From: Streptomyces sp. NBC_00224
Lineage (GTDB): Bacteria; Actinomycetota; Actinomycetes; Streptomycetales; Streptomycetaceae
Direction: 5' to 3'
DNA: 64,000 nt
NCBI RefSeq assembly: GCF_041435195.1
Contig: NZ_CP108106.1
Coordinates: forward strand, 6,053,501-6,117,500
The notes beneath the pieces were generated by a model. The model had not been told where the DNA came from, did no database searches, and was given only the letters and a program-made list of their open reading frames with translations. The position numbers and the translations under genes are program-made. Of the stretch, positions 16,719-23,569 are shown piece after piece (positions within the stretch are counted from its first letter, which is position 1; the number at the start of each line of letters is the position of its first letter).

Positions 16719-18185
16719 ATGACCCAGGGCGCAATCATCGTCGGGGCCGGTCCGGTTGGGTTGATGCTCGCCGGTGAGCTGAAGCTGGGTGGTGTGGAGG
16801 TGGCGGTCTATGACCGGTTGCCCGCGCCGAGTGGTGAGTCGCGTGGTGTGGGTTTCACCCGGCGTGCCGCGGAGGTTTTCGATCAGCGGGGGCTGCTGGC
16901 CCGGTTCGGTGACGTCGAGTGGGCGCAGGGCCACTTCGGCGGGGTGCGGATCGACTTCTCCAAGCTGGAGGACAACCACTTCAGTGTGCGGGGTGTGCCC
17001 CAGTTCCGTACCGAGGAGATCCTGGAGGCCTGGCTGGGCGAGCTCGGTGTGCGGGTCCACCGCAACCACGAGGTGACCGGCTTTACGGAGAGCGAGGACG
17101 GTGTCGTCGTCTCCTTTACGGGCCCCGACGGGCCGGGCGAGGCCGAGGCCCGCTACGTGGTGGGCTGTGACGGTGCCCGCTCCATCGTCCGCAAGAGTGC
17201 GGGGATCGACTTCCCGGGCTGGGATGCCACCCGGGGTATGTACATGGCCGACCTGGTCGGTGCCGGGGTGCGTCAGCGGCCGATCGGGGAGCAGGTGCCC
17301 GGGGGCATGGTGATGGCGTTCAATCTGGAGAACGGTGTCGACCGGATCGTCATCCACGACGAGAAGCTGCGCCCGCATGAGGACAAGAGCCAGCTGACCT
17401 TCGAGGTCGTCGCGGATGCCTGGCAGCGGATGACGGGGGAGTCGCTGCATCATGCGGAGGTGCGGTGGATCAGTGCGTTCACCGACACCACCCGCCAGGC
17501 CTCCGAGTACCGCAAGGGCCGCGTCTTCCTGGTCGGGGACGCCACGCACATTCATATGCCGGCCGGTGCGCAGGGTATGAGTGTGGGGGTGCAGGACGCG
17601 GTGAACCTGGGCTGGAAGCTGGCCGCGGCCATCAACGGCTGGGCGCCCGAGGGCCTGCTGGACACCTTCCAGTCCGAGCGGCACCCGGTCGGCGAGAAGC
17701 TGATGCGCAACACCCGCGCCCAGACCCGCCTCTACCTCACCGGTGACGAGATGGAGCCGCTGCGCGCGGTGATGCGCGAGCTCGTCGAGTCCCCCGACGT
17801 CGCCCGCCACCTGGCCGGGCAGGTCAGCGGTCTGGATGTGCAGTACGACATGGGCGCCACCGGCCACCCCCTGCTGGGCTTCCGCCTCTCGCCGGACCGC
17901 GAGCTGACGCTCGCCGACGGCACCCGCACCCGCATCGCCGAACTCCTCCACACCGCCCGCGGCGTGCTGATCACCACCGGCGACTCACGCGAAGCGGCCG
18001 AACTCGCCGAAGGCTGGGCCGACCGCGTCGACGTCGTCAGCGGCAGCTGGGTCCCCGCGGACAACGCGGCGGGCGACGACCCCGAGGCCGTACTGCTGCG
18101 CCCCGACGGACACGTCGCCTGGGCCGCACCCGACGGCGGCAAACTCCGCGACGCCCTGGAGCGCTGGTTCGGCACGGAGGGCTAG
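16719..18185 (+). CDS. FAD-dependent aromatic hydroxylase, PgaE/UrdE/LanE-like (paralogue 2)
   Basis: 488 residues from ATG 16719 with GAGGAG RBS. It has the same architecture as the gene at 13137: GAGPVG FAD site, GCDGARS, and a GD motif GDATHIHMPAGAQG that is nearer to characterised PgaE-type enzymes than the other copy. Identity to paralogue 1 is uneven: by eye 70 of 81 residues near the C-terminus match, but far fewer in the middle, substrate-binding part. The first 0.9 kb uses many more T- and G-ending codons than the last 0.5 kb, so the gene may be a mosaic. It probably hydroxylates a different position or substrate. Confidence 0.85.
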   Translation: MTQGAIIVGAGPVGLMLAGELKLGGVEVAVYDRLPAPSGESRGVGFTRRAAEVFDQRGLLARFGDVEWAQGHFGGVRIDFSKLEDNHFSVRGVPQFRTEEILEAWLGELGVRVHRNHEVTGFTESEDGVVVSFTGPDGPGEAEARYVVGCDGARSIVRKSAGIDFPGWDATRGMYMADLVGAGVRQRPIGEQVPGGMVMAFNLENGVDRIVIHDEKLRPHEDKSQLTFEVVADAWQRMTGESLHHAEVRWISAFTDTTRQASEYRKGRVFLVGDATHIHMPAGAQGMSVGVQDAVNLGWKLAAAINGWAPEGLLDTFQSERHPVGEKLMRNTRAQTRLYLTGDEMEPLRAVMRELVESPDVARHLAGQVSGLDVQYDMGATGHPLLGFRLSPDRELTLADGTRTRIAELLHTARGVLITTGDSREAAELAEGWADRVDVVSGSWVPADNAAGDDPEAVLLRPDGHVAWAAPDGGKLRDALERWFGTEG

Positions 18186-18200
18186 CCGGGCGCCTGGACA

Positions 18201-18239
18201 GACGAAGGCGCCCCCTGTCGGCGGGGGGCGTCTTCCGTC
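18201..18239. terminator. Hairpin between FAD hydroxylase 2 and the convergent small ORF
   Basis: GACGAAGGCGCCCCC (18201-18215) pairs with GGGGGGCGTCTTCCGTC (18223-18239) with small bulges. It sits 16 nt after the hydroxylase stop and 19 nt beyond the small ORF's stop, so it can serve both strands. Confidence 0.7.
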
Positions 18240-18257
18240 CAGTGCGATCAGGTGCGA

Positions 18258-18392
18258 TCAGTCGATCCCCCGGATGATGTTCAGCTCGACGTCGTCCTCC
18301 TCCGCCCCGGCGAGCCGGAGCGGAGGAGCGGCGGCGACGAGGTCACCCGGCCGAAGCTCGTGATCTTCCCGGTCTTCCCTCTTCTCGTACAT
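18258..18392 (-). CDS. Small acidic 44-aa ORF of unknown function next to SARP genes
   Basis: The ATG at 18392 follows an AAGGGGGAG RBS three bases away; longer starts upstream lack an RBS. The product is 44 residues and strongly charged, with a Lys/Arg/Glu/Asp-rich N-terminus (MYEKREDRED), an Ala/Pro middle and an acidic tail ending near EEDDVELNIIRGID. There is no signal peptide and no Cys. It lies 93 nt downstream of a SARP gene on the same strand. It could be a regulatory peptide or a RiPP precursor, but no modifying enzyme is next to it. I do not recognise the family. Confidence 0.45.
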   Translation of the reverse strand: MYEKREDREDHELRPGDLVAAAPPLRLAGAEEDDVELNIIRGID

Positions 18393-18485
18393 CTGCTCCC
18401 CCTTCGCATGGATACGAGCACGGGCTTTTCGAGCATGGCCGTGCGGTGGCGGCACGGCGAGCCGCCGGGTTGCACACGGCTCGGA

Positions 18486-19307
18486 TCAGGCCGCGTACAG
18501 ATCGAAGGTGGAGGTGCGGCGGGGGCCCGCGACGACGTCGAGCTGGGGGTCGACGGCGAGGATCGCCTGGTGCAGCCGCTGGAGCTGCGGCGAGGGCTCC
18601 ACACCGAGGTCCTCGATGAGCCGGCCGCGCAGCCTGCGGTACACATCGAGCGCGGTGGCCTGCCGTCCGGAGCGGTAGAGAGCCACCATGGCCTGCGAGT
18701 GCAGCCCCTCGTGCTGCGGGTTGCGGGCGATCAGATCGGTGAGCTCGGCGGTGAGTTCGGCGTGCCGGCCCAGGCGTAGGTCGGCGTCGATCCGGCGCTC
18801 CTTGACCACCAGCCGGCTCTCCTCCAGGCGCATCACCTCGATGTCGAGGATCGGCCCGACCCGCACGTCCACCAGCGCGGGCCCGTCCCACAGGTCGAGC
18901 GCACGCCGGAAGCAGTCCGCCGCCCGCTCGTTGTGGCCCTCGTCGAACGCCAACTGGCCCTCCGCCGCCAGCTGTTCGTACGTGTGGACGTCGACCGCCT
19001 CGGACGGGATCTGGAGCAGATAGCCGCCGTAGCGGGTGGCCAGAACATCCTTGGCCGAAACTTGCGCATCGGGACCCATCGCACCGGCGAGCCGGCGCCG
19101 CAGCTGAAGGATGTACGTCTGCAGGGTGGTCAGCGCGCTCTGCGGCAGATCGGTGCCCCAGATCTCCTCCATCAGCGTCGGTACGGGGATGACGCGCCCC
19201 GGGTACAGGGCGAGCAGCGCGAGGATCTGACGGGGCTTGCCCGCCGTGGGGACGACGGAGACTCTGTTCACTTCGGCACTCAAAGGGCCCAGGACCTGAA
19301 TTTTCAC
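18486..19307 (-). CDS. SARP-family transcriptional activator 1
   Basis: 273 residues from GTG 19307, preceded by GAGGAAG. An OmpR-type winged helix occupies about residues 5-95 (KPRQILALLALYPGRVIPVPTLMEEIW; TLQTYILQLRRRL), followed by the bacterial transcriptional activation domain (about 100-250, YEQLAAEGQLAFDEG ... ALDLWDGPAL). This is the short SARP form without NB-ARC/TPR, as in ActII-ORF4 and DnrI. Such proteins bind heptameric direct repeats and activate specialised-metabolite genes. It is on the same strand as the second SARP, 93 nt downstream, and probably co-transcribed. Confidence 0.9.
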   Translation of the reverse strand: MKIQVLGPLSAEVNRVSVVPTAGKPRQILALLALYPGRVIPVPTLMEEIWGTDLPQSALTTLQTYILQLRRRLAGAMGPDAQVSAKDVLATRYGGYLLQIPSEAVDVHTYEQLAAEGQLAFDEGHNERAADCFRRALDLWDGPALVDVRVGPILDIEVMRLEESRLVVKERRIDADLRLGRHAELTAELTDLIARNPQHEGLHSQAMVALYRSGRQATALDVYRRLRGRLIEDLGVEPSPQLQRLHQAILAVDPQLDVVAGPRRTSTFDLYAA

Positions 19308-19400
19308 GGCTTCCTCTCGGATAAAAGGCGGGGGTGCGCCGGGACATCGTTGTCTCCCCCCGGGGCCGAGCCGCCGGGGGATCGTGCGTACGCGTACGGG

Positions 19401-20249
19401 TCAGCTCGCGCGGGCGACGAACTGCTCGGTGGCGGGAGCGCCGTCGGACACCGGCGAGCCGGGCCGGGCCGCGAGGATGGCCATCTGGAGTCGGCCGAGC
19501 GCGGCCGAGGGCTCCAGACCTGCCTGTGCGACGAGGGTCGCGCGCAGCCGCTGGTAGGCGCCGAGCGCCTCGCTGCGCCGCCCGGAGCGGTGCAGCGCCA
19601 GCATGAACTGGCCGTGCAGCGCCTCGTGCATGGGGTACCGGCTGACCAGGACGGTCAGCTCGGAGAGCAGTTCGCGGTGGCGGCCGAGGTGCAGATCGGC
19701 CTCGATGCGCCGGTCGAGCGCGGCGAGCCGGGCCTCTTCCAGCCGCTCGGCCTCGGGGCGCAGCCGGCTGCCCTGGTGGACGCCGGTGAGCGCGGGCCCG
19801 GTCCACAGGGCGAGCGCCTCGCGGAGCAGCCGGGCGGCACCGGTGTGGTCGCCGGCGTCCATGGCCCGGTGGCCGACCGTGGCGCGCCGCTCGAACTCGC
19901 GGAAGTCCACGGTCCCTTCGGCGTCCTCGGCGTCGCCGCCCTCGGTCTCCAGGCGGTAGCCGCCGGGCAGGGTGACGAGGACGTCCTTGGCGGTGCGCCG
20001 CTCGCCGTCCCGGCGGGCCAGCGCCTCGCCGATGAGCTCGCGGAGCTGCATCACATACGTCTGCACGGTGGTGCGGGCACTGCGCGGCGGGGTGTCGTCC
20101 CAGAGTTCTTCTGCCAGCGTCGCCAGCGGCACCACCTGATCGGAGTGGAGCGCGAGGAGTGCCAGCACCTGCCGCGGCTTCGGGGCAGTGGGCGCGATCG
20201 ATAACCCGTTCTTCCGCACCGACAGTGCACCCAGCACTTCGATGTCCAT
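19401..20249 (-). CDS. SARP-family transcriptional activator 2 (TTA-containing)
   Basis: 282 residues. ATG 20249 is chosen because GGGGAG lies four bases upstream and MDIEVLGALSV matches SARP starts; the longer frame adds 28 unrelated residues. The DNA-binding winged helix (about 5-100) and BTAD (about 105-255) are both complete. Leu16 is TTA (20202-20204), which makes this activator a likely bldA-controlled switch, as for ActII-ORF4. The pair of SARPs plus the ECF41 factor would give the island three activators. Confidence 0.9.
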   Translation of the reverse strand: MDIEVLGALSVRKNGLSIAPTAPKPRQVLALLALHSDQVVPLATLAEELWDDTPPRSARTTVQTYVMQLRELIGEALARRDGERRTAKDVLVTLPGGYRLETEGGDAEDAEGTVDFREFERRATVGHRAMDAGDHTGAARLLREALALWTGPALTGVHQGSRLRPEAERLEEARLAALDRRIEADLHLGRHRELLSELTVLVSRYPMHEALHGQFMLALHRSGRRSEALGAYQRLRATLVAQAGLEPSAALGRLQMAILAARPGSPVSDGAPATEQFVARAS

Positions 20250-20389
20250 GTTTCTCCCCAGAGTCGGGAAATACGGGGGGTAAGGGTATTCGGGTCGGAA
20301 GTGTCCGCTCGGCTGGCAGGCCCTCGGCGGCAACCCGCTTTGATCATGCGCTCGAACCCACCCGCCGCGGCAACCCCGTCTGTGGCTGA

Positions 20390-20427
20390 TTTGACGTACC
20401 TGTCAAAGTCCTGACCGCGTTGTCAAA
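20390..20427. promoter_or_regulatory. TTTGAC inverted repeat plus a third half-site
   Basis: TTTGAC-gtacct-GTCAAA (20390-20407) is a perfect 6-bp inverted repeat. A second TGTCAAA follows at 20421-20427, 20 bp after the first. TGTCAAA is the complement of TTTGACA, the first heptamer of the ladder at 6591, so the SARPs may bind here, or the hexamers may be -35 elements of a minus-strand promoter. Confidence 0.45.
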
Positions 20428-20646
20428 ATCCTGTAGCAGTCGCGAATTCTGCTCGGATTGAAGCCGCTCGACTCTGGGTAAAGAACGGCCGGATGTGGCG
20501 GATTTCTCGGGCCGTGCGCCCTGCCCCCGTCCGGATCCCGCTCCCCCTTCGGCCCCGCTCCCGTGGTGCTCGGGGATCCCGATCTTACGCCGTCTTTAGG
20601 TAAGCGCCCAGCATACGGACACCCCTCGCGTCCTGATGTGGCGTGG

Positions 20647-20699
20647 GTCACACCTGACTCCCGTCACATTCACGAGCCACGTTTCGTCATAGGTGTGAC
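20647..20699. promoter_or_regulatory. ECF41-like promoter bracketed by a 9-bp inverted repeat
   Basis: CGTCACA (20662-20668), 16 bp, CGTC (20685-20688) is the third ECF41-type promoter. GTCACACCT (20647-20655) and AGGTGTGAC (20691-20699) are perfect complements flanking it, so a dimeric regulator could bind across the promoter. The CMD gene starts at 20821. Confidence 0.65.
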
Positions 20700-20820
20700 G
20701 GAGGAAGCCGACCGGTGTGGATGTTCTGGCAGGGCCGGTCGGCATCCGGCGTCGCAGTTCCCGCGTTTTTCTGTGTGAAGTGTTCGGCGTTTACGTGAGA
20801 TCTTTTGAGGAGAGCAAATC

Positions 20821-21282
20821 ATGACTGCTCGGGCGAAGCACCCTGCTTTTGTCGTTCCCGGTGCCATTGACGCTTTGGTGGCCCTCGGAAAGGCCAGCAA
20901 GGAAGTTCCCGGCGTCGATGTGAAGCTGCTTGAGCTGCTGCATCTGCGCGCGAGCCAGATCAACGGCGACGGCGCCAACGCGGACCGTCACCCGCGTCTG
21001 GCGAAGGCCGCGGGCGAGACCTCGGACGAGCGCCTGTTCGCCGTGGCCGCCTGGCGCAACACCCCGTACTTCACGGACGCCGAGCGTGCCGCCCTGGCGC
21101 TCGCCGAGGCCGTGACCCGCCTCTCGGACCGTGAGGACGCGGTCTCGGACGAGGTGTGGAACGACGCGGCCAAGCACTTCAACGAGCAGCAGCTCGCGGC
21201 GATCGTCCTCTCGGTCGCCACCGCGAACCTGTGGAACCGTCTGCACGTGGCCATCGGCCAGGTTGCCGACCCCAACAGCTGA
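20821..21282 (+). CDS. AhpD/CMD-like protein with both active-site Cys replaced (His kept)
   Basis: 153 residues from ATG 20821, GAGGAG RBS. It aligns with the protein at 8928 over its whole length (HLRASQING; DAERAALALAE; DREDAV; EQQLAA). At the family's CxxCxxxH site it has Asp50, Asn53 and His57, whereas the other copy has Cys50, Cys53 and Ser57. Alone it cannot do thiol chemistry. Because AhpD-like proteins oligomerise, the two may assemble together, or this copy may be a binding or regulatory subunit. Its promoter matches ECF41. A strong terminator follows. Confidence 0.85.
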   Translation: MTARAKHPAFVVPGAIDALVALGKASKEVPGVDVKLLELLHLRASQINGDGANADRHPRLAKAAGETSDERLFAVAAWRNTPYFTDAERAALALAEAVTRLSDREDAVSDEVWNDAAKHFNEQQLAAIVLSVATANLWNRLHVAIGQVADPNS

Positions 21283-21356
21283 TCACCCCCGTACAGCTGC
21301 TGGTGCCGGCCGACACCCCCGACGGCCGGCAGGTCGGGCGGACGGCTCGACGGCGG

Positions 21357-21401
21357 GCGGCCCGGTCATCGCAAGGACGTTGCGGTGACCGGGCCGCTTT
21401 T
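21357..21401 (+). terminator. Rho-independent terminator after the second CMD gene
   Basis: An 18-bp stem with one G-U pair (21357-21374 with 21380-21397), 5-nt loop, then TTTT. Confidence 0.9.
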
Positions 21402-21452
21402 GTACGTGACCTTTTGGACGCGACCTACGTGACCTTTTGTGCGTGACGGGGC

Positions 21453-21490
21453 GCGGGGGGTGCGGTTCCCCGGGGAACCGCACCCCCCGC
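21453..21490. terminator. Perfect 38-bp palindrome at a convergent junction
   Basis: Two 19-bp arms (21453-21471 and 21472-21490) are exactly complementary with no spacer. It sits between the CMD gene and the convergent amidotransferase-like gene, whose stop is at 21495, so a bidirectional terminator is likely. Confidence 0.85.
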
Positions 21491-21494
21491 ACTG

Positions 21495-22202
21495 TCACCC
21501 CTCCCGCTGCTGCTTCCGCGCGGCCTCGATGAACGCCTCGAAGAGGGGGAGCGTGTCGCTGCCCAGTTCGGCGTGCGCCTGGAGGCCGGCGAGGAACGGG
21601 GCCGACGGGTCCTCGACCTCGGCGCCCTCGATGACCCCGTCGTCCGACCAGGCGGTGGCCACCAGACCGGCGCCGAGCTTGTCGATGCCCTGGTGGTGGT
21701 GGCAGTAGACGGTGGCGGTCGGCCCGAGGGCGCTGCCGAGCAGCGAATCCGGCTTCACCTGGATCTCGCGCGGCTCGTACTTCCCGGGGACGGCGGGGGA
21801 GTGCTCGGGAAGGTGCTGGTTGAGGGTGCCACCGCGAATGATGGATATCAGCTGGAGGCCGCGGCAGATGCCGAGCACCGGAATCCGGCGCCGCTCGGCG
21901 ATCGCGAGGGCGGCGAGCTCGGCGGTGTCCCGGGCCTTGTGCGGGGGAAACGTGAACTTCTCCCGTTCGGCGCCGTAAAGAGCGGGCTCGATATCGGCGC
22001 CGCCGCTCATCATCAGCGCGTCGGCCTTCTCCATCACGGCGTCCACCGTCTCGGGAATCGGCGGCACCAGAATCGGCGCTCCACCCGCCTGGTGCACCTT
22101 CTCCATGTACTCCCAGGGGAGCATGGCGACCGAAAGGTCTCCCCAAATGTTCCAGTTCACCGTAGTCAGATCGGCGGTCACCGCCACGACGGGGCGAGTC
22201 AT
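21495..22202 (-). CDS. Class-I glutamine amidotransferase-like hydrolase (peptidase C26, PuuD-like)
   Basis: 235 residues from ATG 22202, with GGGAAGGA upstream. The oxyanion segment MMSGGADIEP, the nucleophile elbow GICRGLQL with its Cys, and the His in CHHHQGIDKLG identify the C26 family, whose known members hydrolyse gamma-glutamyl-gamma-aminobutyrate or other gamma-glutamylated polyamines. The length is usual. The gene is alone on its strand, upstream region shared with the hemerythrin gene. The physiological gamma-glutamyl substrate is unknown. Confidence 0.85.
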   Translation of the reverse strand: MTRPVVAVTADLTTVNWNIWGDLSVAMLPWEYMEKVHQAGGAPILVPPIPETVDAVMEKADALMMSGGADIEPALYGAEREKFTFPPHKARDTAELAALAIAERRRIPVLGICRGLQLISIIRGGTLNQHLPEHSPAVPGKYEPREIQVKPDSLLGSALGPTATVYCHHHQGIDKLGAGLVATAWSDDGVIEGAEVEDPSAPFLAGLQAHAELGSDTLPLFEAFIEAARKQQREG

Positions 22203-22239
22203 AGAATGTCGTCCTTCCCAATTCCAGCGAAATCGAGTT

Positions 22240-22260
22240 TCACTAGAGCGTCACTAGTGC
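22240..22260. promoter_or_regulatory. TCACTAG direct repeat, 11-bp period
   Basis: TCACTAGAGC (22240) and TCACTAGTGC (22251) start 11 bp apart, and the second contains the palindrome CACTAGTG. It lies 38 nt upstream of the amidotransferase-like gene's start. Binding protein unknown. Confidence 0.35.
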
Positions 22261-22482
22261 GCTTCTCGGGTGCGCTCCACTTGTCCGCAGCGGGTACGGA
22301 TGCTTGGATCAAGAATTACATAGAGCACGCCTCTTTGGAAGAAATCCCAATATAGGTATCGTGGAAACATCGCCGCCTTTCAGAAGAAAGCGGCCCGCTA
22401 CTGCGCGCGTTCAACTGCGAGGCGATCGCAGTCGAACACCTCTATGGGGCGTGCGGAGGCTCTGCGTACCCTCACGACAGTG

Positions 22483-22506
22483 ATCGTTCCATCGATCCAT
22501 CGGTCC
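22483..22506. promoter_or_regulatory. Three tandem ATCGNTCC octamers
   Basis: ATCGTTCC, ATCGATCC and ATCGGTCC follow one another without gaps and end five bases before the AAGGGGGAG RBS of the hemerythrin gene. They may act at DNA level or on translation. Confidence 0.35.
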
Positions 22507-22526
22507 AATAAAAGGGGGAGACAAGC

Positions 22527-23222
22527 ATGACGGCCGCGACAGAGAACCCCGGCGCCCGTATGTACCAGGAGTTTCTCGGCGTCCACGCGATCCTTCGCCG
22601 GGGCACGGAACTGGTGGTGAAAGCATTCGAGCGACTCGGCGAGGGCGACGAGGTCAGCGTCAAGGAACTCATCGACACCACGCAGTGGCTCATCGACTTC
22701 ACGCACCACCACCACGAGTCGGAGGACGAGCTCTTCTGGCCCGTACTGCACGGGCTCTTCCCCGAGTCGGTGGCGTCCTTCGACACCCTCAACGAGGAGC
22801 ACGCGGAGCTGGACCGGGAACTGGGCGGTCTGAGCCGGGCGGTGGAGCTCCTGACGGCGGCCAACGAGGCCGGCGAGCAGATCGGCGACGCCGCGGTGAC
22901 CGAGGCGGCCCAGGTCGGCACGGCGGCGGCCCGCAAGGTCCGCGACATCCTGGCGAGCCACCTCGACACGGAGGAGCCGGTCGTACGCGACCTCTTCCCC
23001 GGCGTCCCCGGCGCGGAGATCGACCGCCTCCGCACCGCGATCACCGCGGGCAACCCCAAGTCCGGCGGCCACCTGGTCTACGGCCTCCTGGAGGACCCGG
23101 ACCTGGCCGAGGGCTACGACGAACTCACCGCCAGCTTCCCCCCGCCCTTCCGCGCCCACCGCCTCCAGCTGCTCCAGATGTACGTGGACAGCAAGAAGGC
23201 CCTGGGCCTGGCCGCGCGCTGA
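22527..23222 (+). CDS. Hemerythrin HHE-domain protein
   Basis: 231 residues from ATG 22527 with AAGGGGGAG RBS. The four-helix HHE pattern is seen: His in FLGVHAILRRG, the His cluster FTHHHHESEDELFWP, EEHAELDREL and SHLDTEEPVV, giving the ligands for a non-haem diiron centre. Proteins of this kind bind O2, NO or iron, and several in actinomycetes act in oxidative or nitrosative stress. A C-terminal stretch of about 60 residues beyond the HHE core (SGGHLVYGLLEDPDLAEG onward) is common in Streptomyces homologues. Confidence 0.88.
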   Translation: MTAATENPGARMYQEFLGVHAILRRGTELVVKAFERLGEGDEVSVKELIDTTQWLIDFTHHHHESEDELFWPVLHGLFPESVASFDTLNEEHAELDRELGGLSRAVELLTAANEAGEQIGDAAVTEAAQVGTAAARKVRDILASHLDTEEPVVRDLFPGVPGAEIDRLRTAITAGNPKSGGHLVYGLLEDPDLAEGYDELTASFPPPFRAHRLQLLQMYVDSKKALGLAAR

Positions 23223-23304
23223 CACCCCAATCCCCATGATCGGGATCGCACAGCGCCCCCTCAGCGTTGTACGGGCAGGAGACCCCACGCGGAGGTGACC
23301 GCTC

Positions 23305-23499
23305 GTGTTCGGTAGTGCGCTCAATGAGCTGTTCGCGCCTGGAAGGCGGCATGCCGAGGAGGAGAAGCGGCGGCTGGAGATCACCCTGGACGAGGTGGGC
23401 GACGCCGATCCCGGGCGGGGGCCGATAGACCTGGGGAGCGGGACCGTCGTCATACGGGTTCCGCCGCCCGCGGGGGACGACGACAACGACGACCAGTAG
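23305..23499 (+). CDS. Small conserved actinobacterial protein (DUF6191-like)
   Basis: 64 residues from GTG 23305, with GGAGG nine bases upstream. The short protein begins MFGSALNELFAPGRRH, then a charged helix EEEKRRLEITLDEVGD, a PGRGPIDLGSG strand and an acidic tail. It resembles the DUF6191 family found throughout Streptomyces. No function is known and no signal peptide is present. Confidence 0.65.
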   Translation: MFGSALNELFAPGRRHAEEEKRRLEITLDEVGDADPGRGPIDLGSGTVVIRVPPPAGDDDNDDQ

Positions 23500-23503
23500 C
23501 GCT

Positions 23504-23559
23504 TACGCCCAAGGGCCCGGCACCCCGTCCGAAAACGGGGTGCCGGGCCCTTGGGCGTA
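23504..23559. terminator. Bidirectional 25-bp hairpin before kgd's 3' end
   Basis: A perfect 25-bp stem (23504-23528 with 23535-23559) with a 6-nt loop between the small gene and the convergent kgd gene, which stops at 23570. Confidence 0.9.
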
Positions 23560-23569
23560 CAGCCGACCG

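Larger units (their letters stand above)
20250..20820. other. 571-nt divergent regulatory region between SARP 2 and the second CMD gene
   Basis: No credible gene. It contains three TTTGAC-type half-sites (20390-20427) nearer the SARP, and an ECF41-like promoter (20662-20688) bracketed by a 9-bp inverted repeat nearer the CMD gene, with GAGGAG RBS at 20808-20813. The stretch 20435-20640 shows no other clear signal. Confidence 0.65.
22203..22526. other. 324-nt AT-richer divergent region
   Basis: No gene seen. This stretch is clearly less G+C-rich than its neighbours (about 22290-22390 especially). It carries an 11-bp-spaced TCACTAG repeat (22240-22260) and three tandem ATCGNTCC octamers (22483-22506) just before the hemerythrin RBS. 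Confidence 0.55.

Noticed and set aside
20401..20427. The two TTGACA hexamers (minus strand) as ordinary -35 boxes
   Set aside because: No acceptable -10 hexamer is found 16-18 bp further on for either, so a simple sigma-70 promoter is not supported.
20403..20651. An 82-codon minus-strand frame in the SARP/CMD spacer
   Set aside because: It overlaps regulatory repeats, lacks an RBS and shows no codon bias.
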